Shown here piece by piece: positions 15,019 through 23,330 of a stretch of 24,353 bases of DNA (the first letter of the stretch is position 1; every line of letters starts with the position of its first letter). This DNA comes from Xanthobacteraceae bacterium. Its GTDB lineage: Bacteria; Pseudomonadota; Alphaproteobacteria; Rhizobiales; Xanthobacteraceae. Made by a program: the position numbers and the translations under genes. The stretch is from positions 1-24,353 of the forward strand of contig JASHRR010001480.1 in the NCBI GenBank assembly GCA_030037185.1. The letters are read 5' to 3'. The notes below the pieces were generated by a model, which was not told the origin of the DNA, did no database searches, and saw only the letters and a list, made by a program, of their open reading frames with translations.

Positions 15019-15852
15019 TTATTGGCGCGCGGCCGGCAATAGCTTCAAAGGCGGGGCCGCTGGCGATCGGGCTTTGGTGGCGTCGTAATAATCCCAGGCC
15101 TTTTCATGCAGGTAATAAACCAAGGGGGCGATCGCGAGGCTGAACGCGGTGAGTCCCGCGGCGGCCGCGAGATCGCGGACGAAGAGATAATTGGCGCTAA
15201 ATTCCGACACCGCGGTCACGCCCTGGTAGGTGCCCGTCTTGGCCAAAGCTCGACTCACCTTGACGCTCGCGGAACGCGTCCGCACATTTCCCTCGGTTGC
15301 TGCTGTGCCGGGAATCGGCACATCCACAGTGGCATCGAGCGGATTGAGATGATGCGCCGAGGCGGGGCCGTAATAGTGCCAAACCGCTTCGTGAGCGAAA
15401 TAGGCGATAGGGCCGGCGATAAGCGACAAGCTTGACAACCCCGCCGCGGTCGCCATCTCGCCGATCACGAGATAATTCGCGCCGAAGTCCGCGGTCGTGA
15501 CTATCGCGCGATAGGTTATGGTCTTGACGACCGCGCGCCACGCGTCGAAGTACGCGGGCTCGCCGGGAGCAGGCGCCCCCGCGGAGTCCGTTGGCGCGCA
15601 AGGCACCAACACCCGGGACGGCGCAGTCCGCCGCGATTTATGTCTACCCCCCAAGCTGCTCAAAATGTCAAGGGGGAGCAGGCGCGGCGCCAACACTGCG
15701 GCACCGCCAATCAATAACCCCGGGATGAGTGCCACCTCGACAATAGCCGCGCCCGCCACGACAGCCCCAAAAGTCGCGACCCTCCCGACCACGCTCGGCC
15801 CAAAAACCGAGCTTGGATACCAACCCCTCGTGTGCATGAAAGACGTCGTCAA
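15019..15852 (-). CDS. Tandem DUF2061 membrane protein with a DUF5132-like N-terminal segment
   Basis: The 277-aa product has three parts. Residues about 34-60 (GAAIVEVALIPGLLIGGAAV and LAPRLLP) are a hydrophobic segment matching the 139-aa operon protein at 14 of 27 positions. Residues about 104-161 and 202-258 are two DUF2061 units (AVVKTITYRAIVTTADFGAN...YFAHEAVWHYYG and ALAKTGTYQGVTAVSEFSAN...YYLHEKAWDYYD), each with two membrane spans. DUF2061 proteins are small membrane proteins of unknown function, usually single. Start is TTG 15852: GGAG (15860-15863) is 7 nt upstream, while the ATG at 15837 has no binding site. It lies alone between pseudogenes. The shared segment suggests it works with the ATPase module. 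Confidence 0.75.
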   Translation of the reverse strand: MTTSFMHTRGWYPSSVFGPSVVGRVATFGAVVAGAAIVEVALIPGLLIGGAAVLAPRLLPLDILSSLGGRHKSRRTAPSRVLVPCAPTDSAGAPAPGEPAYFDAWRAVVKTITYRAIVTTADFGANYLVIGEMATAAGLSSLSLIAGPIAYFAHEAVWHYYGPASAHHLNPLDATVDVPIPGTAATEGNVRTRSASVKVSRALAKTGTYQGVTAVSEFSANYLFVRDLAAAAGLTAFSLAIAPLVYYLHEKAWDYYDATKARSPAAPPLKLLPAARQ

Positions 15853-16548
15853 GAGGTTTCTCCATCATCGTGATCGTCGCCGGGGGATACAAGCGGGGTG
15901 AGAGTGCCGCCGTCAGGTGACGGTCGAATGACCACGCGGGCGTGTTAGACTGGCCGAATTTCACCGTCGACTCGACTCGCGACTCGACCGGCCTCCCACG
16001 GTGGAAAACGGCACAATAAGCGCGAACGAAAGCAGAACCCGCCACGGTTGTGACCGCCGGCCTCCCGGGTACCCTTGTTTTGGAGGGGCCGGGTCGCGGC
16101 CGCGGGTCAGCAGCGTCGTCTGCAATCTGCTGATCCGACAAGTCGTTGCCATGTCTCGGAGGCAAGGAGCGCTTTGACAGCCTTCTCCTTGTCGGCGTTG
16201 CTCGCCAAGTCCCCTTCGAGGGCATCGGACGCCATTCCCACTTCAGTCGAGATAAAGCTGACTGAAGAGGTCTGCAAACTGGATGGAGTGGGCAGTGTCC
16301 AATCCTGGAAGGCGACGTACGCGCGGCATGAGCATTGGTCGACACTTGCGCTGGTGCTTGCAAACTACACCGACTGTCAATCAACAACGGCCGAACTCCA
16401 TCGGCGGAAAACCTCGGCTAGGCCTTTGGCCCGACTTTGTTGATTTGGGAGGTGCAGCAGGTCGGCAACTATCGTCGTGACGCCTATGAAGTCGCGAGGG
16501 GCCCCTTGACCCCGAGCGGACAGCCCATAGTAAGAACGTTCCACTGTC
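15853..16548. other. No recognisable gene
   Basis: Open frames on the minus strand (including a 42-codon frame at 16107-16235) have no ribosome binding site and no family match I can defend. A direct stutter of GACTCG (GACTCGACTCGCGACTCGAC, about 15966-15985) is the only repeat seen. It is probably decayed DNA on both sides of the DUF2061 gene's promoter. Confidence 0.35.
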
Positions 16549-17656
16549 CTAAATGATCCGGCTGTTTAGAATCCGGTCGCTGGCGGCCTGCCGGGTGGAA
16601 CCATTCATTGTTAGTTCCGATCGGACTGCTGCAAGGCTGGGGCGTGCAGGCGGATTGTTCATCCAGCATCCATTGGTAGGGGAAAGTATACACGAGGGCG
16701 CATCGCGCATAGCGCATTTGCGAATAGCGCATCGGCCGCGCCTCAACTGCGCTATCTTCGGCGAGCACCTGACACGCAAGAACCTACCCATCTTCCGCCG
16801 CCATCGCTGCCCCTTGGGTCAGGTGGGGAGGAAATGTGTGAGCAGCATCGCCGCCCCAACGCAACGCGGCCGCGAAATCACGGCCAAGGCAGAAGCATTG
16901 GCTCGATCGGGCTGTAGACGATGTCGGAGTTCGCATCGAGTGTGGCCGCGACTTCGGCTACGTTACTACCGTACGGCAACAGCCGTGCTCTCAACAGATT
17001 CGGAAGGTCTTCGCGCTTGAAAACGGCCTCCGCTACCTCCGGCAGATGTGGAAGACGTACAAAGGTCTTCGCTCAGTGGCATGGCACCCGTTTTGCCTCC
17101 GACACCAAGCAAGAACTCCATGCACCGAAGCTATTCAGGCCGCGCCACTTGCGCGCGCCAGCCGCTATAACGGAAGGGCGCGGCTCGAACGTCGTTCCAA
17201 CGAGTTGAAGTCGGGTAGTCGATCGTATGCCGTCAAATCCAGCGAGCAGATCGAAGGACTCGATGCGGCCATCCGAATATGTCACCGTCACTCTGTCTTT
17301 TTCCTCATGAATTTCGCTCACCGTTAACCCGGTGTGTATTTGTGCACCTGCGCGCTCAGCAGCGCCCGGCAGAATCTCGTGCAATTGCAAACGAGACAGG
17401 GCGCAAGTTGCCGGCACCGAAGCGTCACCCAACAAAAACTTGTGCGCGACAATCAGCTCCTCGCGGTTGGCGTCGAAGATGTACATCCGGTCATATGTGA
17501 AGCCTGCCTTCAATATCTCAGGCCAAGTCCGACACCCGGCAAGTCGAAATCCGGCCGGCGCTCGATGACGACGACTTCGACGACTCGCTGCGCGAACGCG
17601 GTGGCAGCCGTCAAGCCGCCCATGCCGCCTCCGACGATCAGCCCAATATCGCCCAT
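16549..17656 (-). pseudogene. FAD-dependent aromatic-type monooxygenase, several frameshifts and stops
   Basis: Read downward from ATG 17656, the frames assemble a UbiH/salicylate-hydroxylase-like enzyme. The dinucleotide-binding GGGMGGLTAATAF comes first, then FDLPGVGLGLRY, AGFTYDRMYIFDANREE, ALSRLQLHEILPGAAERAGA, the DG-type segment FDGIRSTTR, then ARLLPYGSNVAEV and DIVYSPIEP. The FAD-binding GDAAHTFPPHLTQGAAMA (about 16797-16860) follows, and the C-terminus ends TRQAASDRILNSRII. Breaks are a deletion after GLRY near 17520, loss of about 40 residues near 17075, a stop after LLPWP, and frame changes near 16790 and 16650. Total length is near the family norm of about 390 aa, so this is a recent whole-gene decay. 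The native enzyme would hydroxylate an aromatic substrate with NAD(P)H and O2. Confidence 0.75.
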
Positions 17657-17677
17657 TGCCGTTGCCCGGTTAACTCG

Positions 17678-17706
17678 ACCACACTACATCGATTAAGCAG
17701 TGTGGT
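17678..17706. promoter_or_regulatory. Inverted repeat upstream of the monooxygenase relic
   Basis: ACCACACT (17678-17685) pairs with AGTGTGGT (17699-17706) over 13 bases, 22 bp before the broken monooxygenase start. Its size and place fit an operator for a TetR- or LysR-type regulator of that gene. No regulator gene is seen nearby. Confidence 0.4.
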
Positions 17707-18035
17707 AGGGTCTGGCCTTTGCCCTCGGCCCGAAGCCTCGCGTAACATTGCGCTCCTACTTTGCACCGCCCTCTCCAGATTCTGCCGCGCCGCTCCCGCT
17801 GCGTGAGCCAGCGGTGACCCTGAGAACACGCAGGTGACCGAGCGCGTTTTTCAGGACGACCGCAAGGCGCGGAACGTCAGCTCATGTAGGAGGACCGGAC
17901 CAATAGACGGGCAAAATAAAGCCTCCGATTTGGTCTGAAAGTGTGAAGATGCTATGAGGCGGACGAAGGCCCCCCCGCCCGCCGAATTGTTCCCTTATTC
18001 TCCTTCGTCCGGACTTCGCGATCGGAGGTTACCAA
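17707..18035. other. Intergenic region before the GH65 operon
   Basis: Nothing coding is recognised. The end of this stretch should carry the promoter of the carbohydrate operon. No clear sigma-70-like boxes are visible, but GGAGG at 18024-18028 is an excellent ribosome binding site for the leader ORF that follows. Confidence 0.35.
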
Positions 18036-18065
18036 ATGAACCAGACACTTACGATCACTCGATGA
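18036..18065 (+). CDS. Nine-codon leader ORF (possible)
   Basis: ATG 18036 lies 7 nt after a perfect GGAGG (18024-18028) and reads MNQTLTITR before a TGA. The stop overlaps a second ATG (18062) as ATGA. This is the strongest ribosome binding site before the phosphorylase operon, yet it serves only nine codons. It may be a leader peptide that couples translation to the next ORF, or the start of a gene that has since been frameshifted. Confidence 0.35.
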   Translation: MNQTLTITR

Positions 18066-18238
18066 CGGAACCCCGAGAGGCGGCCGCACGTTCGGCCCCA
18101 GGCAGCGACGGTGGTCCCACGTCCGCCTGCAACAGGCCGAAGCGCGCGCGTCGGCGGCCGTTGCCTCCGCGGGATCGGGGCTCGTCATATGGTGATCATG
18201 ACAGGACGAAAGCTGCAAAACCGAGCTCACAGCCTTGA
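18062..18238 (+). CDS. Possible 58-aa basic Pro/Arg-rich ORF
   Basis: This frame begins at the ATGA overlap with the leader and encodes MTEPREAAARSAPGSDGG followed by a basic Pro/Arg-rich stretch. It ends 27 bp before the phosphorylase start. No family is recognised and the composition is what GC-rich DNA gives by chance. The coupling to the leader is the only evidence that it is translated. Confidence 0.25.
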   Translation: MTEPREAAARSAPGSDGGPTSACNRPKRARRRPLPPRDRGSSYGDHDRTKAAKPSSQP

Positions 18239-18265
18239 GCCGGATCAGGCGATCGCCACCGGTCA

Positions 18266-20611
18266 TTGTCGGACAACGTGGGGCATGCCGTGATCTGCGA
18301 TCCGATCATTCCGCCGCTCGAGCGTGCCGTGCTGTCGCCATGTACCGATCCGGGCTGGCTAATGTGCGAGGAGGGGCTCTCTCCAGCGCGGGAGCGCGAG
18401 ATTGAATCGCTGTTTGCGATCATCAATGGGTATGTCGGTGTCAGAGCCACGACCGGCGGCGGGAGGTTCTCAAACCCAGCGACTTTCATCGCAGGCGTCT
18501 TTGTCGGGGACAAGGACCTCGGACCAAGGCTGGCGCTGCTTCCGCAGTGGCTGAACGTCAACGTCATCGCCGAGGGCGAGCGGTTGTCATCCGAGACGGG
18601 TCGGGTTCTCACGTATCGGCTGCAGCTCGATCTTCGTCAGGGCGTCCTGTGGCGGGATTGGCGTCACCAGGACCCGAGCGGCCGCATCACGCGGTTGACA
18701 TGTTTCCGGCTCGCGTCGCTCGCGGACCGTCACGTGCTTCTCCAGTCGGTGATGGTGACAGCCGAGAACTACGCAGGGACGATCGGCCTCGCCGCCTGTC
18801 TCGGGCCTTCCAGCATGGCGCACCCCGACGCGGAGCCGGTCACTGAAGGCCCCGATGCGACGCTCATGCGTGTGGGCGGCCACATTGATGTCGCGGTCGC
18901 GTCTGACACACAAATTCTAGCCCGCTGGCCGACGTGGCGCGACAGCGTTCCTGGCGGCGAGGAGCGGTGGTCAGGCAAAGCGGCTCTCGGCCAGACCGTC
19001 GCTATCGATCGTATTCTGGCCGTCTTCGCCTCCCGCGACGTCGCATGTCCGGCCGAGACGGCGCGTAGCCATCTCGCTTCGGTATGCGCCAGCGGTTTTG
19101 CCACCGCAGTAGCAAATCATGTCGAGACATGGCGGCGCAGATGGGACTGCGCCGACGTTCGGATCGCCGGAGACGAACACGCGCAGCGCGCGCTCCGCTT
19201 TGCGGTCTATCACCTCATCGCAGCCGCCAACCCGAAGGATGAGCACGTCTCAGTTGCCGCACGCGGCCTGACCGGGGAGGCCTACCGCGGACACGTGTTC
19301 TGGGACACGGAAATCTTCCTGCTGCCGTTCTGGGTCTTTACCGACCCGCCGGCGGCGCGGGCGATGCTGATGTACCGCTACCACACGCTTGATGCAGCCC
19401 GGCGCAAGGCGAGAGCCGCTGGTTATCAGGGAGCGCTTTATGCGTGGGAATCGGCCGATACCGGCGACGAGGTTACGCCGCGCACAGTCACTGGATCCGA
19501 TGGCCGCGTGGTCACCATTCTGACCGGCGAACAGGAGCATCACGTCAGCGCCGATATCGCATTTGCCGTCTGGCTGCACTGGCGCGCAACCGGCGATGAC
19601 CTCTTCATGGCGGGAGCCGGAACCGAAATCCTTGTCGAGACGGCGCGCTTCTGGGCGAGCCGCGTCCAGTTCGACGCCGACGGCCGCGCTCACATCGGGC
19701 GTGTGATCGGTCCGGACGAGTATCACGAAACGGTCGACGACAATGCCTACACCAATGCGATGGCGATCTTCAATCTCGAGCGCGCCGCCGACGCGGCGGC
19801 CTGGATGGAGGCGAACCGGCCGGAAGACTGGCGGCAGCTGTCGGGGCGTTTAGATGTCGTCCACCAGGAGCGACGGAACTGGCGCACGGTTGCGGCGTCG
19901 ATTGTAACGGGGTTCGACCCGGCGACAATGCTGTTCGAGCAATTTGATGGGTATTTCCAGCTGAAAGACATTGATCCGAGCCAATGGCGGACTTGCAGCG
20001 CGCCGCCTGACGTATGCCTAGGCGCAGAACGGGTTCGCCGGTCTAAAATCATCAAACAGGCCGACGTCGTGCTATTGAGTGCCCTGCGGTGGAAGGAGTG
20101 GCCCGTGGCCGTGCACGAGGCCAACTTCCGATACTATGAGCCTCGCACGGCGCATGGCAGTTCGCTGAGCCCCGCCGTCCACGCCCTCGTCGCCGCCCGG
20201 CTCGGCGACAGGAACCTTGCGCAGACCTATCTTCGCCAAGCCGGGGAAATCGATCTGGCAAACAACATGGGTAACGCCGCCGGTGGCGTCCATATGGCCG
20301 CGCTTGGCGGCCTGTGGCAGGCCGTGGTGTTCGGCGTAGCCGGCGTGCAACTGTGCGAAGATGGTATTGTCGTCGCGCCCCATCTGCCGCCGTCTTGGAC
20401 GGAACTGGCGTTTCCGCTGCAGTGGCGCGGGTGCCAGCTGCATCTTCGTTTCGGGACCGACCCGCCGGAAATCGAGGTAGGTGTCGACGGCGGCGGCGAA
20501 CTCACCATCGAGGTGCCCGGCGGACCTGCCTGCCGCGTCAGCTCCGGCCAGCGCATGGCCCTGCGCCACACCGGATCCGGGTGGGGCGGTTGGAAGGAGA
20601 TCCGGGAATGA
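18266..20611 (+). CDS. Glycoside hydrolase family 65 disaccharide phosphorylase
   Basis: The 781-aa product is a GH65 enzyme, the family of maltose, trehalose and kojibiose phosphorylases, which cleave alpha-glucosides with inversion to give beta-glucose 1-phosphate. The N-terminal sandwich domain starts with CEEGLSPAREREIESLFAII followed by NGYVGVR. The (alpha/alpha)6 barrel shows HVFWDTEIFLLPFW (W346-D347-T-E349), the general-acid loop GPDEYHETVDDNAYTNAMA with E485, and the phosphate loop HGSSLSPAVHA (H630-S635). All key parts are intact. The start is uncertain: the frame opens at 18239, and TTG 18266 or GTG 18278/18290 are possible, none with a good ribosome binding site. The stop overlaps the stress-protein gene by 4 nt. 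The substrate linkage cannot be read from sequence. Cytoplasmic. Confidence 0.9.
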   Translation: MSDNVGHAVICDPIIPPLERAVLSPCTDPGWLMCEEGLSPAREREIESLFAIINGYVGVRATTGGGRFSNPATFIAGVFVGDKDLGPRLALLPQWLNVNVIAEGERLSSETGRVLTYRLQLDLRQGVLWRDWRHQDPSGRITRLTCFRLASLADRHVLLQSVMVTAENYAGTIGLAACLGPSSMAHPDAEPVTEGPDATLMRVGGHIDVAVASDTQILARWPTWRDSVPGGEERWSGKAALGQTVAIDRILAVFASRDVACPAETARSHLASVCASGFATAVANHVETWRRRWDCADVRIAGDEHAQRALRFAVYHLIAAANPKDEHVSVAARGLTGEAYRGHVFWDTEIFLLPFWVFTDPPAARAMLMYRYHTLDAARRKARAAGYQGALYAWESADTGDEVTPRTVTGSDGRVVTILTGEQEHHVSADIAFAVWLHWRATGDDLFMAGAGTEILVETARFWASRVQFDADGRAHIGRVIGPDEYHETVDDNAYTNAMAIFNLERAADAAAWMEANRPEDWRQLSGRLDVVHQERRNWRTVAASIVTGFDPATMLFEQFDGYFQLKDIDPSQWRTCSAPPDVCLGAERVRRSKIIKQADVVLLSALRWKEWPVAVHEANFRYYEPRTAHGSSLSPAVHALVAARLGDRNLAQTYLRQAGEIDLANNMGNAAGGVHMAALGGLWQAVVFGVAGVQLCEDGIVVAPHLPPSWTELAFPLQWRGCQLHLRFGTDPPEIEVGVDGGGELTIEVPGGPACRVSSGQRMALRHTGSGWGGWKEIRE

Positions 20612-21438
20612 CCACCGTGCTGGTTCCCCTCGATGGTTCGCCCTGCGCAACGGCGGCGATACCCGTGGCGCAGCGCCTGGCCGGGTTGCTCAACGGCACG
20701 GTCGTCCTTCTCCACGTCGGCGACGGCGCGCTTACGCCTGCCTCGCTGGTGGAGCAGCTGAACCTGTCGGCCGACGACGTGCAGGGCTTCGTCATCGAGC
20801 GGCGACCCGGACCGGCGACGGCGGCGGTCATTGTGCACGAGGCCGCCGAGTGGCATGCCGCCATGATCGTCATGTGCGCGCAGACCCGCACGGATATCCG
20901 GTCGCGAACTTTCGGCCACGTGGCAGAAGCCGTGCTTCGTGTGACGCCCTGTCCCGTCGTTCTGGTCCCTCCGACCCGTGGCCGCGAACCGTGGAACCTG
21001 CGTCAGGTGCTCGTCCCGCACGACGGCACGCCGACCAGCGCCGCAACGATCGCGCCCGCTGCCGATCTTGCCGCGGTGTCGGGGGCTGAACTCGTGGTGC
21101 TGCATGTTGCGACGCCGGTACGCGTGCAGTGGATCGAGCCCGGCACATTACTTGTTCCACGCTATCTCGACCAGCCCCAGCACGAATGGAAGGCGTGGGC
21201 GCGGGAATTCGTGGACCGCCTGTGCGCCATCGGTCGGGCAAGAAGCGACGCCAAGGTCCGTTTCGTGATGGCCGAGGGCGAGGCCGGTGCGGCGATCGTC
21301 CAGGGTGCACGGCAAAGCGACCTCATCGTTCTCGGTTGGCGCGGCGTGCTGGAACAGGACCATGCGCTGACAATGCAACGCGTGGTTCACGACGCCGCAT
21401 GTCCGGTGATCGTGTTCCGCCTGGATAAACCTGGATAG
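20608..21438 (+). CDS. Tandem-domain universal stress protein
   Basis: The 276-aa product has two UspA domains. The first begins MTTVLVPLDGSPCATAAIPV and ends RSRTFGHVAEAVLRVTPCPV then VLVPP. The second begins RQVLVPHDGTPTSAATIAPA and ends QRVVHDAACPVIVFRL. ATG 20608 overlaps the GH65 stop (ATGA), which fixes the start. The ATP-binding signature G-x2-G-x9-G-S/T is incomplete in both domains (the first keeps G-H-V-A-E-A-V-L; the second lacks the glycines), so nucleotide binding is doubtful. Translational coupling to a sugar phosphorylase suggests a regulatory or stabilising role in the same pathway rather than a general stress role. Confidence 0.88.
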   Translation: MTTVLVPLDGSPCATAAIPVAQRLAGLLNGTVVLLHVGDGALTPASLVEQLNLSADDVQGFVIERRPGPATAAVIVHEAAEWHAAMIVMCAQTRTDIRSRTFGHVAEAVLRVTPCPVVLVPPTRGREPWNLRQVLVPHDGTPTSAATIAPAADLAAVSGAELVVLHVATPVRVQWIEPGTLLVPRYLDQPQHEWKAWAREFVDRLCAIGRARSDAKVRFVMAEGEAGAAIVQGARQSDLIVLGWRGVLEQDHALTMQRVVHDAACPVIVFRLDKPG

Positions 21439-21455
21439 AGATCAGGAGCTGCAGC

Positions 21456-22253
21456 TTGGTGGTCACCATCGACATGGCGCATTTCGATGCCCTCATCTTC
21501 GACATGGACGGCGTCATCACCCAGACTGCGTCGGTCCACGCGCGTGCCTGGAAGCAGGTCTTTGATGAGTTCCTGGCCCGGCGGGCAGCGCAAACACATG
21601 CGGCTGTCGAGCCTTTCGATATCGACGACGACTATCGACGCTATGTTGACGGCAAGCCACGCATTGCCGGCGCGTTGAGCTTTCTCGCCTCGCGCGGAAT
21701 CGATCTGCCCGTCGGGGCGCTGGCGGACGCGGATACGGCCGGGGACGCGACAGCAACCGGCCTTGCCAGCCGCAAAGACCATTATTTCGGGGAGATTCTG
21801 GCGCGCGAGGGCGTGCAGGCCTTCCCCGCCACGGTGGCCCTTCTCCACGATGCTCGTCGACACGGTGTACGCCTCGCGGTCGCGACGTCCAGCCATCATT
21901 GCGCAGAGATCCTACGGGTCAGCCGCCTGATAGACCTCTTCGAAGTGCGGGTAGACGGTTTCGATATCGATCGACTCCATCTGAATGGCAAGCCGTCGCC
22001 CGACATGTTTTTGGAAGCTGCGCGACGCCTCGGCGTTGCCCCCCCGCGCGCCGTCGTTTTTGAGGATGCAACCGCTGGCGTTGCCGCAGGCCGTGCAGGC
22101 GGATTCGGCCTTGTGGTCGGGGTCGGGAGAGGTGCACAGGCAGGTGCGCTTCTGGAGAACGGCGCCGATGAGGTTGTCGCGGATCTCGGCGGAGTAAGCT
22201 TGCGGGGCACCCGCACGCTCTCGCCGCAAACTTCCGGTTCGCCAATGCCCTGA
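21456..22253 (+). CDS. pgmB: HAD-superfamily beta-phosphoglucomutase-like protein
   Basis: The 265-aa protein has all four HAD motifs: FDMDGVI (nucleophile D16, acid/base D18), VATSS (T144-S146), GKPSPDMF (K179) and VFEDATAGVAAGRAGG (E203-D204). A helical cap lies between motifs I and II. Length, the D-x-D-G-V start and the position after a GH65 phosphorylase point to beta-phosphoglucomutase, which converts beta-glucose 1-phosphate to glucose 6-phosphate through a glucose 1,6-bisphosphate intermediate. AGGAG (21444-21448) lies 7 nt before TTG 21456 and 10 nt before GTG 21459; one of these is the start. It begins 17 bp after the stress-protein gene. A simple sugar-phosphate phosphatase is the alternative. 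The symbol is by context. Confidence 0.85.
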   Translation: MVVTIDMAHFDALIFDMDGVITQTASVHARAWKQVFDEFLARRAAQTHAAVEPFDIDDDYRRYVDGKPRIAGALSFLASRGIDLPVGALADADTAGDATATGLASRKDHYFGEILAREGVQAFPATVALLHDARRHGVRLAVATSSHHCAEILRVSRLIDLFEVRVDGFDIDRLHLNGKPSPDMFLEAARRLGVAPPRAVVFEDATAGVAAGRAGGFGLVVGVGRGAQAGALLENGADEVVADLGGVSLRGTRTLSPQTSGSPMP

Positions 22254-22323
22254 CTGCTCTCGCACTTGGGTTTTGCGGGTTGCGCCGGTCGTCAGTAGCT
22301 TTGGACCACTCGACTGGCTTATT

Positions 22324-22647
22324 TCATTTGGCCCGTACAAGCCACCTCGGTAACAACTGATCGGCCAGCGACTTAATTTCAGCCACGTGTTGAGCAAGCA
22401 AGTGGCTGTAAAAGGTGCTCGCCGATGAAGCGGCAAGCTCGGTTTTGCCGCCATCGTTCATCACTTGCATGACTTCAAAAGCAAGCACGATCGGAGCAGT
22501 CGTCTTGTATGCAACTTGGTCGTTGGCCTGGGTGCTAGCTTCAAGCCCTGCTTGAGCCGCGGCCTTCCTGATATCAGCCATTGCTGTCGCTGAGGCATTT
22601 GCCTTTCGGGAGGAGGAGTGCGCTTGCGTGCGGCTCCCCAGACGCAA
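22324..22647 (-). CDS. Hypothetical small helical protein
   Basis: The frame encodes up to 107 aa; an internal ATG at 22581 would give 85 aa (MADIRKAAAQAGLEASTQAN, then helical, ending SLADQLLPRWLVRAK). Neither start has a good ribosome binding site; TTG 22647 is the longer option, and upstream codons in frame (AVAISLATAP) look like part of a signal sequence lacking its start, so the 5' end may be damaged. Composition is alanine-rich and amphipathic. It resembles loosely a phasin or a short surface-associated helical protein, but no family can be named. It converges with the HAD gene, with 70 bp between the stops. Confidence 0.4.
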   Translation of the reverse strand: MRLGSRTQAHSSSRKANASATAMADIRKAAAQAGLEASTQANDQVAYKTTAPIVLAFEVMQVMNDGGKTELAASSASTFYSHLLAQHVAEIKSLADQLLPRWLVRAK

Positions 22648-22803
22648 GACACCGGGGGCAGTCGCCAGCGAGATCGCGACCGCAATCGCAGGCGGTGGGG
22701 GCTTATATTAGCCGCTCAGCTAGCGTAGCCCCGGACGAGGTCGTCGCCCGTCCGCGGCGGAGTGACCAATCGCAACGCCCGTCCGCATTCAGCCTCTTGA
22801 CTT

Positions 22804-22858
22804 GATTACGTAACTCGCTCCATGGGGGCGGTTACGTAACATGAAGAGGCCCCCATGG
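22804..22858. promoter_or_regulatory. Operator-like cluster: two TTACGTAA boxes and an inverted repeat
   Basis: TTACGTAA occurs at 22806-22813 and 22832-22839, 26 bp apart; the second is a perfect 10-bp palindrome, GTTACGTAAC (22831-22840). It lies in the loop of a larger inverted repeat, CCATGGGGGC (22820-22829) with GCCCCCATGG (22849-22858). TTGAC at 22798-22802 precedes the first box on the plus strand. The arrangement looks like a regulator-binding region controlling a promoter here, probably for the minus-strand small gene or an unrecognised transcript. Confidence 0.5.
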
Positions 22859-23024
22859 CTCTTTCCAACGCAGAGAAGCAGGGTTGAAACCGACGATTCC
22901 GCCAGCAAGCATCGTAAGGACGAAGGCGTATCGTGGTGTCGTCCCAAGTCGGGTGTAAAGGCATAGTAGGGGCACATGGCAGGAGGTCCGGGTGCAGCGG
23001 GTCCTCGCCCGCCTCGCCTGAGCC
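22859..23024. other. No recognisable gene
   Basis: On the minus strand a frame reads YAFVLTMLAGGIVGFNPASL and stops near the TTACGTAA cluster. It looks like the end of a membrane protein, but its upstream part cannot be followed and no start is visible. Nothing else stands out. Confidence 0.3.
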
Positions 23025-23117
23025 GGTCAAGAGGTTTTCGCGATCAACATCACATTTTTTCTACTCCGTTACGCTCACGCGAGCGCATATCTGCTTTGGC
23101 CCCCGCGCTGAGCGGTC
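23025..23117. repeat. Dispersed repeat, copy B
   Basis: This is the shorter copy of the element at 3017-3139, with the same ordered segments (GGTCAAGAGGTTTT, ACATTTTTTC, ACTCCG, TTACGCTCAC, GCGAGCGCAT, CGCGCTGAGCGGTC). Both copies end in AGCGGTC, after which the sequences differ. It lies about 210 bp before the histidine kinase gene. On the minus strand its edge also gives CCTCTTGACC, as in copy A. Confidence 0.65.
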
Positions 23118-23330
23118 CGTTCCGATGCACCGTTCGGCGTCATCATGGGATGCGGCGGGCGGCAGGCTCATTCGGCACGGGTTTCTTCTTCCCGACCGCC
23201 CGGGCCGCGGTGTTGCGCTGAGGTGCTGCCAAACGCCCTCGAGTACTGGTTGCTCATTATATCCGTATCGCGGCGCAGAAGTTCATCGGGCCTCGCGAGT
23301 AGTTTTGCTGACGTAAAGTGGAGGCCCATC

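Noticed and set aside
15846..15861. TCAAGAGGTTTC resembling the first block of the dispersed repeat
   Set aside because: None of the other blocks follow, and the bases are explained by the ribosome site and start of the DUF2061 gene.
16107..16235. A 42-codon minus-strand frame (MASDALEGDLASNADKEK...) that looks protein-like
   Set aside because: It has no ribosome binding site and no recognised family. It could be a regulator remnant, but this cannot be supported.
17678..17706. The inverted repeat, considered as an intrinsic terminator
   Set aside because: The loop is long and no T-run follows on either strand; an operator is the better reading.
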